Shown in pieces: positions 47,402 through 56,842 of a DNA stretch of 64,000 nucleotides. The position numbers and the translations under genes were made by a program. The notes under the pieces are model-generated. The model worked only from the letters and a program-made list of their open reading frames with translations, did not search any database and was not told the origin of the DNA. The first letter of the stretch is position 1. Each line of letters begins with the position of its first letter. This stretch comes from CAVZAB01 sp963773155 (GTDB taxonomy: Bacteria > Pseudomonadota > Alphaproteobacteria > Rhizobiales > Beijerinckiaceae), in assembly GCA_963773155.1 (NCBI GenBank), contig CAVZAB010000018.1:172004-236003 (forward strand), given 5' to 3'.

Positions 47402-48616
47402 CTATTGTTGGTGCGGATCGAAGCCCGGTGGATCCTTGTGCCAGGCATAGCCCGCCGCCGCCTGCCGGTAGCCGAAATCAAACAGATCCCGCATATAGCC
47501 GGGATCAAGCAATGATTCTGAGTTTTTTTGAAAATCGGCCGGAATATAGGCGACATTATAATCGATGTGGTAGCGCTGGCACACAGTATAGATGCGGTAG
47601 AGATCGCCCATGCCCTGGGCCTTGATCAAAGTCGATATCGACCGGTTGGCAATGTCCAGCATCGCCGGCTTTACCGCCTCGAATTGCGCGTCGATTTTGC
47701 CGTTGCGGAGGATATAGGCATGGCGCGTCGGCCGCCATCCTAGCGCCTTGTCGACGAGCTCGGGATCGTAGCCGGGTGGGAACAAGAAGACCTGCCGGGT
47801 TACGCCGCCGTCGACATGCCATTCATCATAGGTCTTGCCGTCGGCGGCGACTTTTAGGCGTACCGGCGGAAATAGGCCGGGTATAGCGGCCGAGGCGAGA
47901 ATGATCTTGCGAATGAGATCGATGGCCTCGGGCCTTCCAGTCGCGGCAATAGCGCCGATATCCCAGATTGCCGGCCGCTGAGCATCGAGATTGGTCGTGC
48001 CGATGAGCAGCATCCGTCCCTTGCGGTATTCCCGGCCGATCGCCTCGACGAGGGCCGGCGTGATGTGCCGGTCAATGATCGCCGCAAGCCCGTGATCGCT
48101 GGTCAGGCTATCGCTAAGGCCGAGCACCGCGGGCAGGGCCTGCTCGCCGTCTTCGACGTCCTTGGTCGACAAGGTCGTATAGGCTTGGCGCAATTCCTCG
48201 TCGAAGGCAGCGCCGAGATAAGCGAAGGGCGCGATCAGGGCGCCCGTGCTGATGCCCGTGACCACGTCGAAACTTGGCCGGGTGCCGGACGCCGTCCAGC
48301 CGTTAAGGAAGCCGGCCCCAAACGCCCCATCGCCGGCACCGCCCGAGATCGACAAGTAATGGATGTCGACGCGGCGGTCTTTCAGGCTTTTGCCCGGATA
48401 GGCCCGGCGCAATTCGCCAATTCGGTCGTTGGCCAGGTTGCGCAGACTCTCGGGATCGTCGGAGTAGAACCTGATGCCGCGAAATCCACCGATATTGGCG
48501 CGCCTGACTAGCGCTTCCGGGACTCTTTCACCCGAATCCATCGGCATGCAGGCCGATAATTGTCCGGCAAGAACTGTGGCGGCAAAGCAGCCGCTCAAAG
48601 CCCGCATAACCCGCAT
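47402..48616 (-). CDS. patatin-like phospholipase, lipoprotein
   Basis: 404 residues. A lipobox LSAC with Cys23 suggests a membrane-anchored lipoprotein. The patatin fold is visible: oxyanion-loop SGGAGDGAFGAG (91-102), nucleophile GISTG with Ser123, and the catalytic Asp in HVDGG. The family hydrolyses acyl esters of lipids. ATG at 48616 is chosen because it is directly followed by the signal peptide; the longer reading upstream is not signal-like. Transcribed alone, convergent with the charged hypothetical gene. Confidence 0.85.
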   Translation of the reverse strand: MRVMRALSGCFAATVLAGQLSACMPMDSGERVPEALVRRANIGGFRGIRFYSDDPESLRNLANDRIGELRRAYPGKSLKDRRVDIHYLSISGGAGDGAFGAGFLNGWTASGTRPSFDVVTGISTGALIAPFAYLGAAFDEELRQAYTTLSTKDVEDGEQALPAVLGLSDSLTSDHGLAAIIDRHITPALVEAIGREYRKGRMLLIGTTNLDAQRPAIWDIGAIAATGRPEAIDLIRKIILASAAIPGLFPPVRLKVAADGKTYDEWHVDGGVTRQVFLFPPGYDPELVDKALGWRPTRHAYILRNGKIDAQFEAVKPAMLDIANRSISTLIKAQGMGDLYRIYTVCQRYHIDYNVAYIPADFQKNSESLLDPGYMRDLFDFGYRQAAAGYAWHKDPPGFDPHQQ

Positions 48617-49200
48617 AGATCCAACCCCGCCCGCTTGGCCGAACGATACGCCGCCGCGATGACTGAACCATGGCATGGATGACCGAGTCCAGCCTTGGCC
48701 CGAGTGCGCGGCAAAGACGTGACCAGCGGGGCCATAGAGCCGCTGTGAGGGCACCGAAGACAAGGTCGTTGTTCGTCCGGCTGTCAGGGGACGAGTCGAA
48801 GTCGGCGGCCGCTCGAATGTTGTACGAATCGCAGTTCGCAATATCACGACCGCCGGCGTGGCCTGTCAGCCATAAGGCCCGACCATCGTGCGCTTGAAAT
48901 CAAGCTGCATGGCGACCGCCTGAGACAAGCGCAATGGCCAGCATCGCAAACACAGCAAGCGACACCCTCGCCAAGCGCGGCGTGAAGGCTGGAACGGGCC
49001 AGTCCATCAATCCGTCCGGCGGCAGCGCGGTTCACTCCGGGAAATTGGTGTCTGCCAGCTGGAACGGCACCAGCAAACGGTTTAACGACAGTGTCAAGAG
49101 CAGCCGATTAGCGATAAGCTTGAACTAGCGGGGCCGCGTTTCACGTGGCTCCGGGCCGGCGGCAAAGCCCTGGCGGGGGTGTTTCCGGAAGGGTCATTTC
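48617..49200. other. 584-base spacer before scoAB
   Basis: Divergent promoters for the patatin-like gene and scoAB should lie here. A 64-codon frame at 48934-49128 has low-complexity Ser/Ala/Gly composition and no recognisable feature. Nothing else is supported. Confidence 0.4.
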
Positions 49201-49856
49201 ATGAAGCAGGCAATCAAAACGGCGGCGGCGGCGGCGCTCGTTCCCGACGGCGCGGTTGTGATGATTGGCGGTTTCATGGGCGTCGGTTCTCCGCATCGGC
49301 TGATCGACGCATTGATCGAGGCGGGCCGGCGCAATCTCACGGTCATTGCCAATGACACGGCAAGGCCAGGCTTTGGTATCGGCAAATTGATCAGCGAAGG
49401 CGCGGTCTCGCATGTCGTGACCTCGCATATCGGGCTCAATCCCGACACCCAGAAGGCGATGATGTCCGGCAAGATCAAGGTCGATTTGGTGCCGCAAGGC
49501 ACGTTAATCGAACGGATACGGGCCGCCGGCTTCGGACTTGGCGGCGTCTTGACCAAGACGGGCCTTGGGACGCTCGCCGCCGAGGGGCAGCGGACGATTG
49601 CGATCGATGGCGAGGAATGGTTGCTGGCAACACCGCTCAAGGCTGGTTTCGCGCTGATCCATGCCGACCAGGCTGATTATATGGGCAATCTGACCTACCA
49701 GCTCACCGCGACGAATTTCAATCCGATCCTGGCGATGGCCGCCGACGTGGTGATCTGCGAGGCGCGCGAATTCTTCCCGTCGGAGCAATTCCCCCGGACG
49801 CTATCAAGACGCCGGGAATTCTGGTCGATTATCTGATCGAGAGACCGCGCCCATGA
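49201..49856 (+). CDS. scoA: 3-oxoacid CoA-transferase subunit A, frameshifted near the end
   Basis: Subunit A of succinyl-CoA:3-ketoacid CoA-transferase, which activates acetoacetate. Family motifs: GAVVMIGGFMGVGSPHRLIDAL and LGGVLTKTGLGT. The frame is intact to about 49776; one base is then missing (ttcttcccgtcgg), after which the proper C-terminus VGAIPPDAIKTPGILVDYLI continues to a TGA at 49854-49856. That TGA overlaps the scoB ATG at 49853, the normal coupling for this pair, which supports the reconstructed reading rather than the early stop at 49836. Confidence 0.85.
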
Positions 49857-50515
49857 GCCCTGACGAAATCATACATCGCCGCGTCGCCCGCGAACTCCAC
49901 CCCAACACGCTCGTCAATCTTGGGATCGGTTTGCCAACCGAAGTCGCGCGCTACGTTCCGCATAGTCTCGGCATTCTCTTCCAGTCCGAGAACGGCATCG
50001 TCGGCATGGGCTCGCCGCCACCCGAAGGCATGGAAGATACTGAATTGACCGATGCCGGCGGTGGCTTTGTCACTGCCGTTCCGGGTGCCGCCACCGTTGA
50101 CAGTGCGATGTCCTTCGGGTTGATCCGCGGCGGTCATCTCGATGCGACGGTGCTGGGCGGGCTGCAAGTCGACGCTAAGGGTCAACTCGCCAATTGGATG
50201 GTGCCGGGAAAGATGGTGCCGGGCATGGGTGGCGCCATGGACCTGGTTACCGGTGCCAGGCGCATTCTCATTGCTATGTATCATACGGCCAAGGGCAAGT
50301 CGAAAATCGTCGTTGCCTGCGATCTGCCGCTCACTTCGATCCGGCCAGTCACGCTGATTTTCACCGAAATGGCTGTCATCAAGCCAACCGCGGATGGTCT
50401 TGTATTGCTCGAGCGGGCGCCGGGCACGTCGGTCGACGCTATTGTTGCTGCAACCGATGCGCCGCTGACCGCGGCGACCGTCGTGCCGGAAATGGATCTC
50501 CGCGCCCTGGACTGA
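49853..50515 (+). CDS. scoB: 3-oxoacid CoA-transferase subunit B
   Basis: 220 residues. The catalytic glutamate lies in FQSENGIVGMG, and NLGIGLPTEVARYVP and GGHLDATVLGGLQVD are family-typical. With scoA it moves CoA from succinyl-CoA to acetoacetate, allowing growth on 3-hydroxybutyrate together with bdhA. ATG at 49853 overlaps the true end of scoA. A broken thiolase follows, the enzyme that would be needed next. Confidence 0.92.
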   Translation: MSPDEIIHRRVARELHPNTLVNLGIGLPTEVARYVPHSLGILFQSENGIVGMGSPPPEGMEDTELTDAGGGFVTAVPGAATVDSAMSFGLIRGGHLDATVLGGLQVDAKGQLANWMVPGKMVPGMGGAMDLVTGARRILIAMYHTAKGKSKIVVACDLPLTSIRPVTLIFTEMAVIKPTADGLVLLERAPGTSVDAIVAATDAPLTAATVVPEMDLRALD

Positions 50516-50523
50516 AACCTGCA

Positions 50524-51012
50524 TTACCACATCTCTGCTACTATCATCAGTGCCGTACGCACACCGGTCAGCGCCTTTTCAGCGGCTGTTCGGCCGGATT
50601 GCCCGTCAGCGAGTTTGCGGTGGCGATCAAGAGCGCTCTCGCTCAGGCCGATGGGCAATGTCGACGAAGCTGCACCGGACAAGGTGCCGATCGGCGGCCA
50701 GCGGCGAACCCGGCCCGGCATGCCGCCAACCGGACCGGCATTGTGCAAAAAAGTCCGCCTCCGGCCCGACCAGGCCTGCGGCTCGCTGCGCGTGCTATGC
50801 CGCTCGGCAGGCAACAGATTGCGCCCGGCGCGGTGCTGGCGGGCGCCTTCGGCGGCTAGGAATTCATGGCGCAGGTCCAGCACGCTAACCACAAGGCAGA
50901 GGCAATGCCCCGGTCTGAACGGGCCGCCGCTTCCTCAAGGGCCCTCAAGGGCCTCGCCACTATGGGCCTCGGCGGCGGCATGGGCGCTGCCATGTTCGTC
51001 GAACGGTCCTAG
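50524..51012 (+). pseudogene. acetyl-CoA acetyltransferase (thiolase) remnant with internal deletion
   Basis: The start is recognisable as thiolase (TIISAVRTPVSAFSG, then GLPVSEFAVAIKSALAQA). Pieces of the following active-site region are spread over frames (for example DQACGSLRV around 50770). A short end piece reads KGLATMGLGGGMGAAMFVER to a TAG at 51010-51012, the normal thiolase C-terminus. About 490 bases remain of the roughly 1,180 expected, so most of the middle is lost. Its place directly after scoAB fits an ancestral scoA-scoB-thiolase operon. Confidence 0.75.
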
Positions 51013-51208
51013 CCGCTCAGCCGCATCAGTCAGGCCGATGACAGCGCCATTGCGCTGAACGCCTCGCGATTGGGCTCGCATCGGACGTCGCTCAACCCTG
51101 GCGTCTTGCGCTCTTGCGCCTCTCTACGAATACTGGCGCCGGAACGGCAAACCTTCGGCCGGTTCAGAGAAGGTCGCGAATGCGGCCGAATAGCCCATTG
51201 GAGTTGCC

Positions 51209-52435
51209 GTGACCACCTATGTTCTGACCCTCAACGCCGGGTCTTCGTCGATCAAATTCGCCCTTTATGATGCGAATTTCGCGGCGATTGGCACGGGCCA
51301 GGTTGCAGGTCTGGGTGCTAGTCCGCAATTCAAGGTGCGTGACAGCGACGGGGCGGCCCGGATCGACAAGATCTTCCAGGCGGCCGAGGCGCCACTCGAC
51401 CATGCCGATGCGCTGAAGCTTATTCTTGGCTGGATCGATGAGTCGCACCCCGGCCTTAGGCTTGCCGCGGTCGCGCATCGGGTTGTCCATGGTGGGGTGC
51501 AATATGTTGCGCCAACCATCATTGATGATGCGGTGGTTCGGGACCTCGAGCAACTCGCAGCTCTGGCGCCGTTGCATCAACCGCATAATTTGGCCGGCAT
51601 TGCGGCGGCCAGGGTCGCCTTTCCGGGTGTCCCGCAGGTCGCCTGTTTCGACACGTCGTTCCACCGGACGCAGCCGTTTGTCAGCGATGTCTTTGCTCTG
51701 CCGCTGGAGTTCTACGAGGCCGGGATCCGGCGGTATGGCTTTCACGGCCTGTCTTATGAATATATTGTCCGCCATTTGCGGGAAATTGCGCCGCGGGACG
51801 CCGCCGGCCGGCTGATCGTCGCTCATCTCGGCAACGGCGCTTCAATGTGCGCGATCGAGAACGGGCGTGCGGTTGGATCGAGCATGGCCTTTACCGCCCT
51901 TGATGGCCTGCCGATGGGGACGCGCTGCGGCCAGCTCGATCCCGGGGTACTGCTCTATCTGATGGAGCAGAAGGGGTATGGCGCGGCCGAATTGTCGGAA
52001 CTGCTCTACATGAAATCCGGTCTCAAGGGCCTGTCGAAAATTTCCAGCGATATGCGAATTCTCGAAGCCTCGAGCGAGGCAAGTGCGCGGCAGGCCATTG
52101 ATTATTTCGTGTTTCGGGCAAGACGCGAAATCGGCGCGCTCGCGGCTGCGCTTGGCGGCCTTGATGCGCTGGTTTTTACGGCCGGTATCGGCGAAAACGC
52201 GGCCTCGGTTCGCGCCGGCATATTGGCCAATGCGCAATGGCTCGGAATCGAACTCGACGCGGTCGCCAACAGCAAAGGCGCCAAAGTGATTTCGACCGCG
52301 GCGTCGCGGGTAAGCGTGCGTGTCATGGCGACCGACGAGGAGGCAATGCTAGCTCGGCACGCTATGGCAGCGATCAGAGTGCCAGCCGAAGGATCGACGA
52401 GTCAGCCGAGCGGAACGCCGGCTCCAGGCGGCTAG
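51209..52435 (+). CDS. ackA: acetate kinase
   Basis: 408 residues, GTG start at 51209. AckA interconverts acetyl phosphate plus ADP with acetate plus ATP. Motifs LTLNAGSSSIKFALY, VAHRVVHGG, GIRRYGFHGLSYEY, LIVAHLGNGASMCAI and VFTAGIGENAASVRAGI are intact. It works with pta, which lies 11 kb away rather than adjacent as in many genomes. The C-terminal tail (VPAEGSTSQPSGTPAPGG) is a low-complexity extension. Confidence 0.93.
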   Translation: MTTYVLTLNAGSSSIKFALYDANFAAIGTGQVAGLGASPQFKVRDSDGAARIDKIFQAAEAPLDHADALKLILGWIDESHPGLRLAAVAHRVVHGGVQYVAPTIIDDAVVRDLEQLAALAPLHQPHNLAGIAAARVAFPGVPQVACFDTSFHRTQPFVSDVFALPLEFYEAGIRRYGFHGLSYEYIVRHLREIAPRDAAGRLIVAHLGNGASMCAIENGRAVGSSMAFTALDGLPMGTRCGQLDPGVLLYLMEQKGYGAAELSELLYMKSGLKGLSKISSDMRILEASSEASARQAIDYFVFRARREIGALAAALGGLDALVFTAGIGENAASVRAGILANAQWLGIELDAVANSKGAKVISTAASRVSVRVMATDEEAMLARHAMAAIRVPAEGSTSQPSGTPAPGG

Positions 52436-52624
52436 GACGAGCTTGCGCCAGAGGGCCCGCCTCCTTGCGCAACAGGCGCCAGCACTCTCCGGCAAAAGAT
52501 ACGTTCGGCCACATCCGCTCTTGCGGATCACGATTCGCAAACACCTAGCGCTGGCCGTTGTCCGTCCCGCTCATCGCAATCGGGCTGCTATCGAAAAAAT
52601 GATCGGCGCACCGACCTCGCCCCG

Positions 52625-54004
52625 TCACAGCAGCGTGCCGCTCAAAATCGCATAGGCAATGCTGAAATAGATGATCAGGCCGGTGACATCGACGAGGGTC
52701 GCAACAAAGGGCGCCGAGGCAGTAGCCGGATCGAAGCCGAGCCGTTTGAGGGCGAAGGGCAGCATCGAGCCGGTCAACGAACCAAACGTCACGATGCCGA
52801 CGAGCGCGCAGGCGACGGTCGCGGCAATCAGGATCCAATGCTCGCCGTAATTATGCAGGCCGAATTGTTGCCAGGTCGCGATCCGGACAAAACCAATCAC
52901 GCCGAGAATCACGCCGAGGAACAAGCCGGCGGGCAATTCGCGCGCCGCGATCCGCCACCAATCGCCGAGCTTGACCTCACCGAGCGCAAGGGCGCGAATG
53001 ATAAGCGACGTTGCTTGCGAGCCGGAATTGCCGCCTGAACTCATGATCAGGGGGATGAAAAGGGTCAGTACCACCGCCCGCTCCAATTGGCTTTCGTAGT
53101 GTTGCATTGCGCTGGCGGTCAGCATTTCGCTGAGGAAAAGGGCGCAAAGCCAGCCGGCCCGCTTCTTGATCATCGCCATAAAGCCAATATCCATGTAGGG
53201 CCCGTCGAGTGCCTCCATGCCGCCGAATTGCTGAACCTCCTCGGTCGCCTGGTCGACGATGGCGTCGATCACATCGTCGGCCGTGACGATTCCGATCAAT
53301 CGACCCGAAGCCTCAACGACCGGCAGGGCGAGAAGGTCGTATTTCGAGATTAGCGCGTTGACCTCGTTGCGGCTGGCCGTTGGCGGGACGGTAAGCGGCT
53401 CGCGATTCTGGATAATGGACTCGAGCCGGGCGGCTGGATCAGCCACGACCAGATCGCGCAGCGACAGGGCCTGGACTAGCCTTTGACTGGCCGGATCGAC
53501 GAGGTAGATCGCATAGATGGTCTCCTTTTCCTTGGCGACCTCCCGGATGTGGCTCAGCGCCCGATCGACTCGCCAGTCCGGCGGCAGACTGAGGAATTCG
53601 GTGGTCATCATCCCGCCAGCGGTTGCTTGCGGGTAGCTCAACAATTGGACCAGCTGAACTTGAACCGCCTGCGGCAGGAGTTTTGACAGGCGGTGACGGT
53701 CTGCTTCCGGCAATTTGCGCATGATGTCGGTCCGTCGATCGGCGGAAATGCCGTCAAGGATCGCCAAAGCCAGGTGATCGGGTAAGAGCATGATGATCTT
53801 GTAGGGATGATCGAGACCAGCCTCGTCGAAGATGCCGATCGCGAGCCGCAAGGGCATTGCTTCCAGTGCGGAAGCCGCGATCGGATGATCGAGCTGGTCG
53901 ACGGCCTCGACCGCGTCGGCGATGCGCAGATGGTCAAGCCGCGCCGCGATCGCCACCGGATCGGCCAGGCGTCCCGCCATTGCCTTGGAACTGGCTGTCC
54001 TCAT
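52625..54004 (-). CDS. mgtE: magnesium transporter MgtE
   Basis: 459 residues: N-terminal helical domain (about 20-130), two CBS domains (about 135-255, including SLPPDWRVDRALSHIR and VVEASGRLIGIVTADDVIDAI) and a five-helix membrane domain with SGGNSGSQATSLIIRALALGE, the MgtE pore signature. CBS domains sense internal Mg. ATG at 54004. Transcribed alone. Confidence 0.93.
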   Translation of the reverse strand: MRTASSKAMAGRLADPVAIAARLDHLRIADAVEAVDQLDHPIAASALEAMPLRLAIGIFDEAGLDHPYKIIMLLPDHLALAILDGISADRRTDIMRKLPEADRHRLSKLLPQAVQVQLVQLLSYPQATAGGMMTTEFLSLPPDWRVDRALSHIREVAKEKETIYAIYLVDPASQRLVQALSLRDLVVADPAARLESIIQNREPLTVPPTASRNEVNALISKYDLLALPVVEASGRLIGIVTADDVIDAIVDQATEEVQQFGGMEALDGPYMDIGFMAMIKKRAGWLCALFLSEMLTASAMQHYESQLERAVVLTLFIPLIMSSGGNSGSQATSLIIRALALGEVKLGDWWRIAARELPAGLFLGVILGVIGFVRIATWQQFGLHNYGEHWILIAATVACALVGIVTFGSLTGSMLPFALKRLGFDPATASAPFVATLVDVTGLIIYFSIAYAILSGTLL

Positions 54005-54755
54005 TGCCGATTCTCCCCGCTATCGGCCGCACTCTTATCAGCAGGAGGGCGCAAATCGAGCAGAATTTGAGGACTCCGGCAAAGCAGTCGCCGCGGCTCG
54101 ACGCGGCGCCACTTTCAGAAGTCGCACGAGCGGCTGTGACCCCTTTGACCTGCCACGCGCGGTTCGCCACTCGCCAGACAACCGAGATCGCGAGGGATGC
54201 GGCGCAGAGCCTGTTCGATCGGCGTGTGCGGCGCCGATCAATGCGAGGTTACGATTATCAAGCTGCAGGTGCAGTTGGCGCAAGGGGCGCGTGACAGGGG
54301 CGCATGACAAAAGGGACGCCGCAGCAACGGCGCCGGGCGGATTGGCAGATCGGGCCTTAAGTTCGTTCGGCCGGAATTGGCGCTCTCCAATCGCAACGAA
54401 GGCCGGCTGCGCCAGGGACGCTGCGCATGGTGCGACCGGCCCAAAAGGTCTTGATTGCCCGCCCTCGCCCATCAGTCCAAACACGCCAGGTTCGCGTTGC
54501 GCTGCGATAGCAACCCGGCTCGATTGGCAGCGCTCGGGGCAGGCCTTGGTTTCGGTTTGCCGCGCCCACGCCCGAACTCGTCGCGGTTTTGCCGAAGCCG
54601 CTCGGCTCTCACTCGACGTCTGGCTCGCGATGGATGAGGATGGATGCGACGCGATTACCGACGATTTCCTTGTGTCCCGGTTTGATCCGGATCAAGGGGA
54701 ATTGCGGCGGGCCGACTAGGCTGGCGCCATTGTCGACAACAGAAAGATTACGCCA
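54005..54755. other. about 750 bases without a supported gene
   Basis: A 265-codon open frame crosses this stretch on the plus strand, but its composition is shadow-like until a short acidic end (MDEDGCDAITDDFLVSRFDPDQG, about 54630-54719) that could be the end of a lost gene. I cannot name a family. Confidence 0.35.
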
Positions 54756-55028
54756 ATGTCCAAATCCATCCCGACCACGGTCTCCCGCCGGACGCTGCTG
54801 CAAAATGCGGCCTGCGGCGCTGGGGCCATCACCTTCCTCGGGACCGCCACCGGCGCGCGGGCCGCCGCCAAGGTCTCGCAGAAATCGGTCGCCTACCAAG
54901 CGAGCCCGAAAGGCACGCAGAACTGCGCCAATTGCAATGTCTTCGAAGCCCCGGACGCCTGCAAGACAGTCGAGGGCATCGTCAGCCCGCAGGGCTGGTG
55001 CAAGATATGGCAGCCGAAAAGGGCCTAA
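54756..55028 (+). CDS. high-potential iron-sulfur protein (HiPIP)
   Basis: 90 residues. Twin-arginine signal (SRRTLLQ, residues 10-16) for export of a folded cofactor protein, then four cysteines C57, C60, C69 and C82 spaced as in HiPIPs, with the typical GWCKIW near the end. HiPIPs bind one [4Fe-4S] cluster and carry electrons in the periplasm, for example from the bc1 complex to a reaction centre or oxidase. The mature part is short, about 55 residues, normal for the family. The stop codon overlaps a 16-base tandem repeat. Confidence 0.9.
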   Translation: MSKSIPTTVSRRTLLQNAACGAGAITFLGTATGARAAAKVSQKSVAYQASPKGTQNCANCNVFEAPDACKTVEGIVSPQGWCKIWQPKRA

Positions 55029-55064
55029 GGCCAAGCGAGCAAAAGGCCAAGCGAGCAAAAGGCC
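55027..55064. repeat. 16-bp tandem repeat, about 2.4 copies, at the HiPIP stop codon
   Basis: Unit aaggccaagcgagcaa occurs at 55027-55042 and 55043-55058, with six more bases of a third copy. The first two bases belong to the TAA of the HiPIP gene. Confidence 0.95.
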
Positions 55065-55097
55065 TGGCGGTCTCTCGGTTGGGAATCGCGGAAGTTG

Positions 55098-55443
55098 ATG
55101 AAGACTGTAGCCTGTGGCCCGATCGGCCTTGCCCTGCTGGCGCTATGTGCCCGCCGGTACCGTAGGATTGGTCAATCAGCAAGCGGATTTGAATGCCGCC
55201 CAGGAAACCCCGCCGAACGATGGCACCGGTTCGGGCGACTATGATGCGGCAACCGACCAGATGGTCTGGAGCGTCAGCTTTAGCGGTTTGGCCGGAACCC
55301 GCCCATTTCCATGGCGCGGCAGGAGCCCGGTCGAGGGCGCCAAGCCGCCCTTCGTCAATTCTCTGAACGAACTATGTATTTCAACATCCATACCGTCGCC
55401 CAAGGCCGCCGAAATCCGCGGTCAGGTTCTGCGCAGCCGCTGA
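55098..55443 (+). pseudogene. secreted CHRD-domain protein remnant
   Basis: A signal-like start (MKTVACGPIGLALLALCA) at 55098 shifts frame near 55150 to the CHRD pattern DLNAAQETPPNDGTGSGDYDAATDQMVWSVSFSGLAGT. After another shift the end keeps the diagnostic YFNIHTV and AAEIRGQVL pieces in different frames. The middle (His-containing FHGPA region and following strand) is compressed or lost. CHRD domains are immunoglobulin-like secreted repeats of unclear bacterial role. Several shifts plus missing sequence suggest real decay. Confidence 0.6.
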
Positions 55444-55560
55444 AACGGGCCTGGCGGGCGAAGGCGATCTGATCTGGATCATTGGCGCAAATTTCGAGGC
55501 GATGCTTCAGCCTCGCCGTCGACGGGACGGAGGCACACTGGTGCTGGGCCGAGCTAGTGT

Positions 55561-55895
55561 TTCATGGGCGACCGCGAGGTAACCGCCTGGCCTGCCGAGC
55601 GTCGCCGGGTCGGTCGTCTGTTCCAGGAGGATCTCGTGTTTCCGCATCTCAGTGTCGGCGGCGATTTGGCCTTTGTTCTGGCTGCCCGAACGAGGCGCCA
55701 ACAGGAACGTCGGGACCTCGTCGAAGAGGCCCTGCGTGAGGTGGGTCTTGCAGGATTTGCCGGACGGGCGACGACGGCTTTACGCGCCAAATTCCGGCAT
55801 TTCGTCTTCACCCATGCGGGGGCGCGCCGAATGCCGGTCGTTCTCGTCACCCGGAGGACCGGCGGGCGGCCCGGTCATTGCGCTGGGATGAGTAG
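55561..55895 (+). pseudogene. ABC transporter ATPase remnant
   Basis: The part LPAERRRVGRLFQEDLVFPHLSVGGDLAFVL matches the Q-loop region of ABC ATPases (literally WPAERRRVG at the start here), followed by RRDLVEEALREVGLAGFAGRATTAL just before where the LSGGQ signature should be. The signature and Walker B are absent, and a short end piece (RMPVVLVTR, then GGPAGGPVIALG in another frame) resembles the switch-His strand and the following loop. No Walker A lies upstream. So an ATPase gene with at least two deletions; closest in style to YnjD/ModC-type proteins. Confidence 0.55.
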
Positions 55896-55937
55896 CGAGT
55901 ACGCCAAGCACAACCGCTTGCCGGCAAGGCTACCCGC

Positions 55938-56801
55938 CTAGCTCAGATGGGCCTTGAAGAAGGCAAGGCTGCGGTCCCAGGCCGCTGCTGCCGCCTTCGC
56001 ATCATAGCGGGCAGATTGGGTGTCGTCGTTGAATCCGTGATTGGCGCCCTCGTAGAAATAGAGGGAATAATTGACGCCGGCTGCCTTGAGAGCCTCGATG
56101 AAGGGTGGCACCAGGGCGCCGATCCGCGTGTCGATTTTGGGATCGGCATAGTTGAGCAGGAGTGGCGCCTTGATGGCGCCGATCAGGGCCGCTGCCGGCG
56201 GCGCCCCATAAAACACGACCCCGGCATCGAGCTGTGGATCGCGGGCAGCCAATTCGTTGACAATGTCGCCACCCCAGCAAAAACCAATGGCGCCGACGCG
56301 GCGATTGCCGTCTGGCCGCGAACGCAACCAGCTGACCGCGGCCTTCGCATTGGCGATCGCTTGCGTACGGTCGATCGTGGTGAATATTTTCATCGCCTGG
56401 TCTTCGTCGGCCGGTGTTCCGCCGGCCGGCGACAGAAAATCAACGGCGAGCCCGGCGTAGCCGTCGCTGGCAAGACGGCGCGCAATATCCTCGATGTGTG
56501 GATTGAGACCGCGATTTTGATGAACGACCAGAATGCCGGCGTGCGGCTCCGCATCCTTGGGTCGCGCCAAATAGGCCTTGAGGGCACCGGTGGCACCGGG
56601 AAAGGTGACAAGCTCGGTGACCAGCCGGGGGTCGTCCGCGGGAACGACGGCGGCTTTCGCATAATTCGACTGCAGCAGCGGCAGCAGTGCCGCCGCCGCC
56701 GCCATGCCGCCGACAATGTCGGCGGCCTTCTCGAGAAATAGGCGCCGGTCAAAGTGGGAGTGAACGAATTCGTCGTAGAGCGCAATGATTTTCGGATCCA
56801 T
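55938..56801 (-). CDS. dienelactone hydrolase family protein
   Basis: 287 residues from ATG 56801 (or 292 from 56816). Alpha/beta hydrolase with the DLH nucleophile motif GFCWGG (Cys), later YADPKID (Asp) and GANHGF (His). An N-terminal extension includes a hydrophobic segment (IVGGMAAAAALLPLL, about 29-43), suggesting export, as in many proteobacterial carboxymethylenebutenolidase-like proteins. Natural substrate unknown. Transcribed divergently from the remnant zone. Confidence 0.87.
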   Translation of the reverse strand: MDPKIIALYDEFVHSHFDRRLFLEKAADIVGGMAAAAALLPLLQSNYAKAAVVPADDPRLVTELVTFPGATGALKAYLARPKDAEPHAGILVVHQNRGLNPHIEDIARRLASDGYAGLAVDFLSPAGGTPADEDQAMKIFTTIDRTQAIANAKAAVSWLRSRPDGNRRVGAIGFCWGGDIVNELAARDPQLDAGVVFYGAPPAAALIGAIKAPLLLNYADPKIDTRIGALVPPFIEALKAAGVNYSLYFYEGANHGFNDDTQSARYDAKAAAAAWDRSLAFFKAHLS

Positions 56802-56842
56802 AGGGGTGCCTATCATGAATTTGCAGCATATTTTGGACAGGC

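Noticed and set aside
48934..49128. 64-codon Ser/Gly-rich frame
   Set aside because: Low complexity, no ribosome binding site, no family similarity.
53922..54719. 265-codon plus-strand frame after mgtE
   Set aside because: Starts within the opposite-strand mgtE gene and is shadow-like over most of its length.
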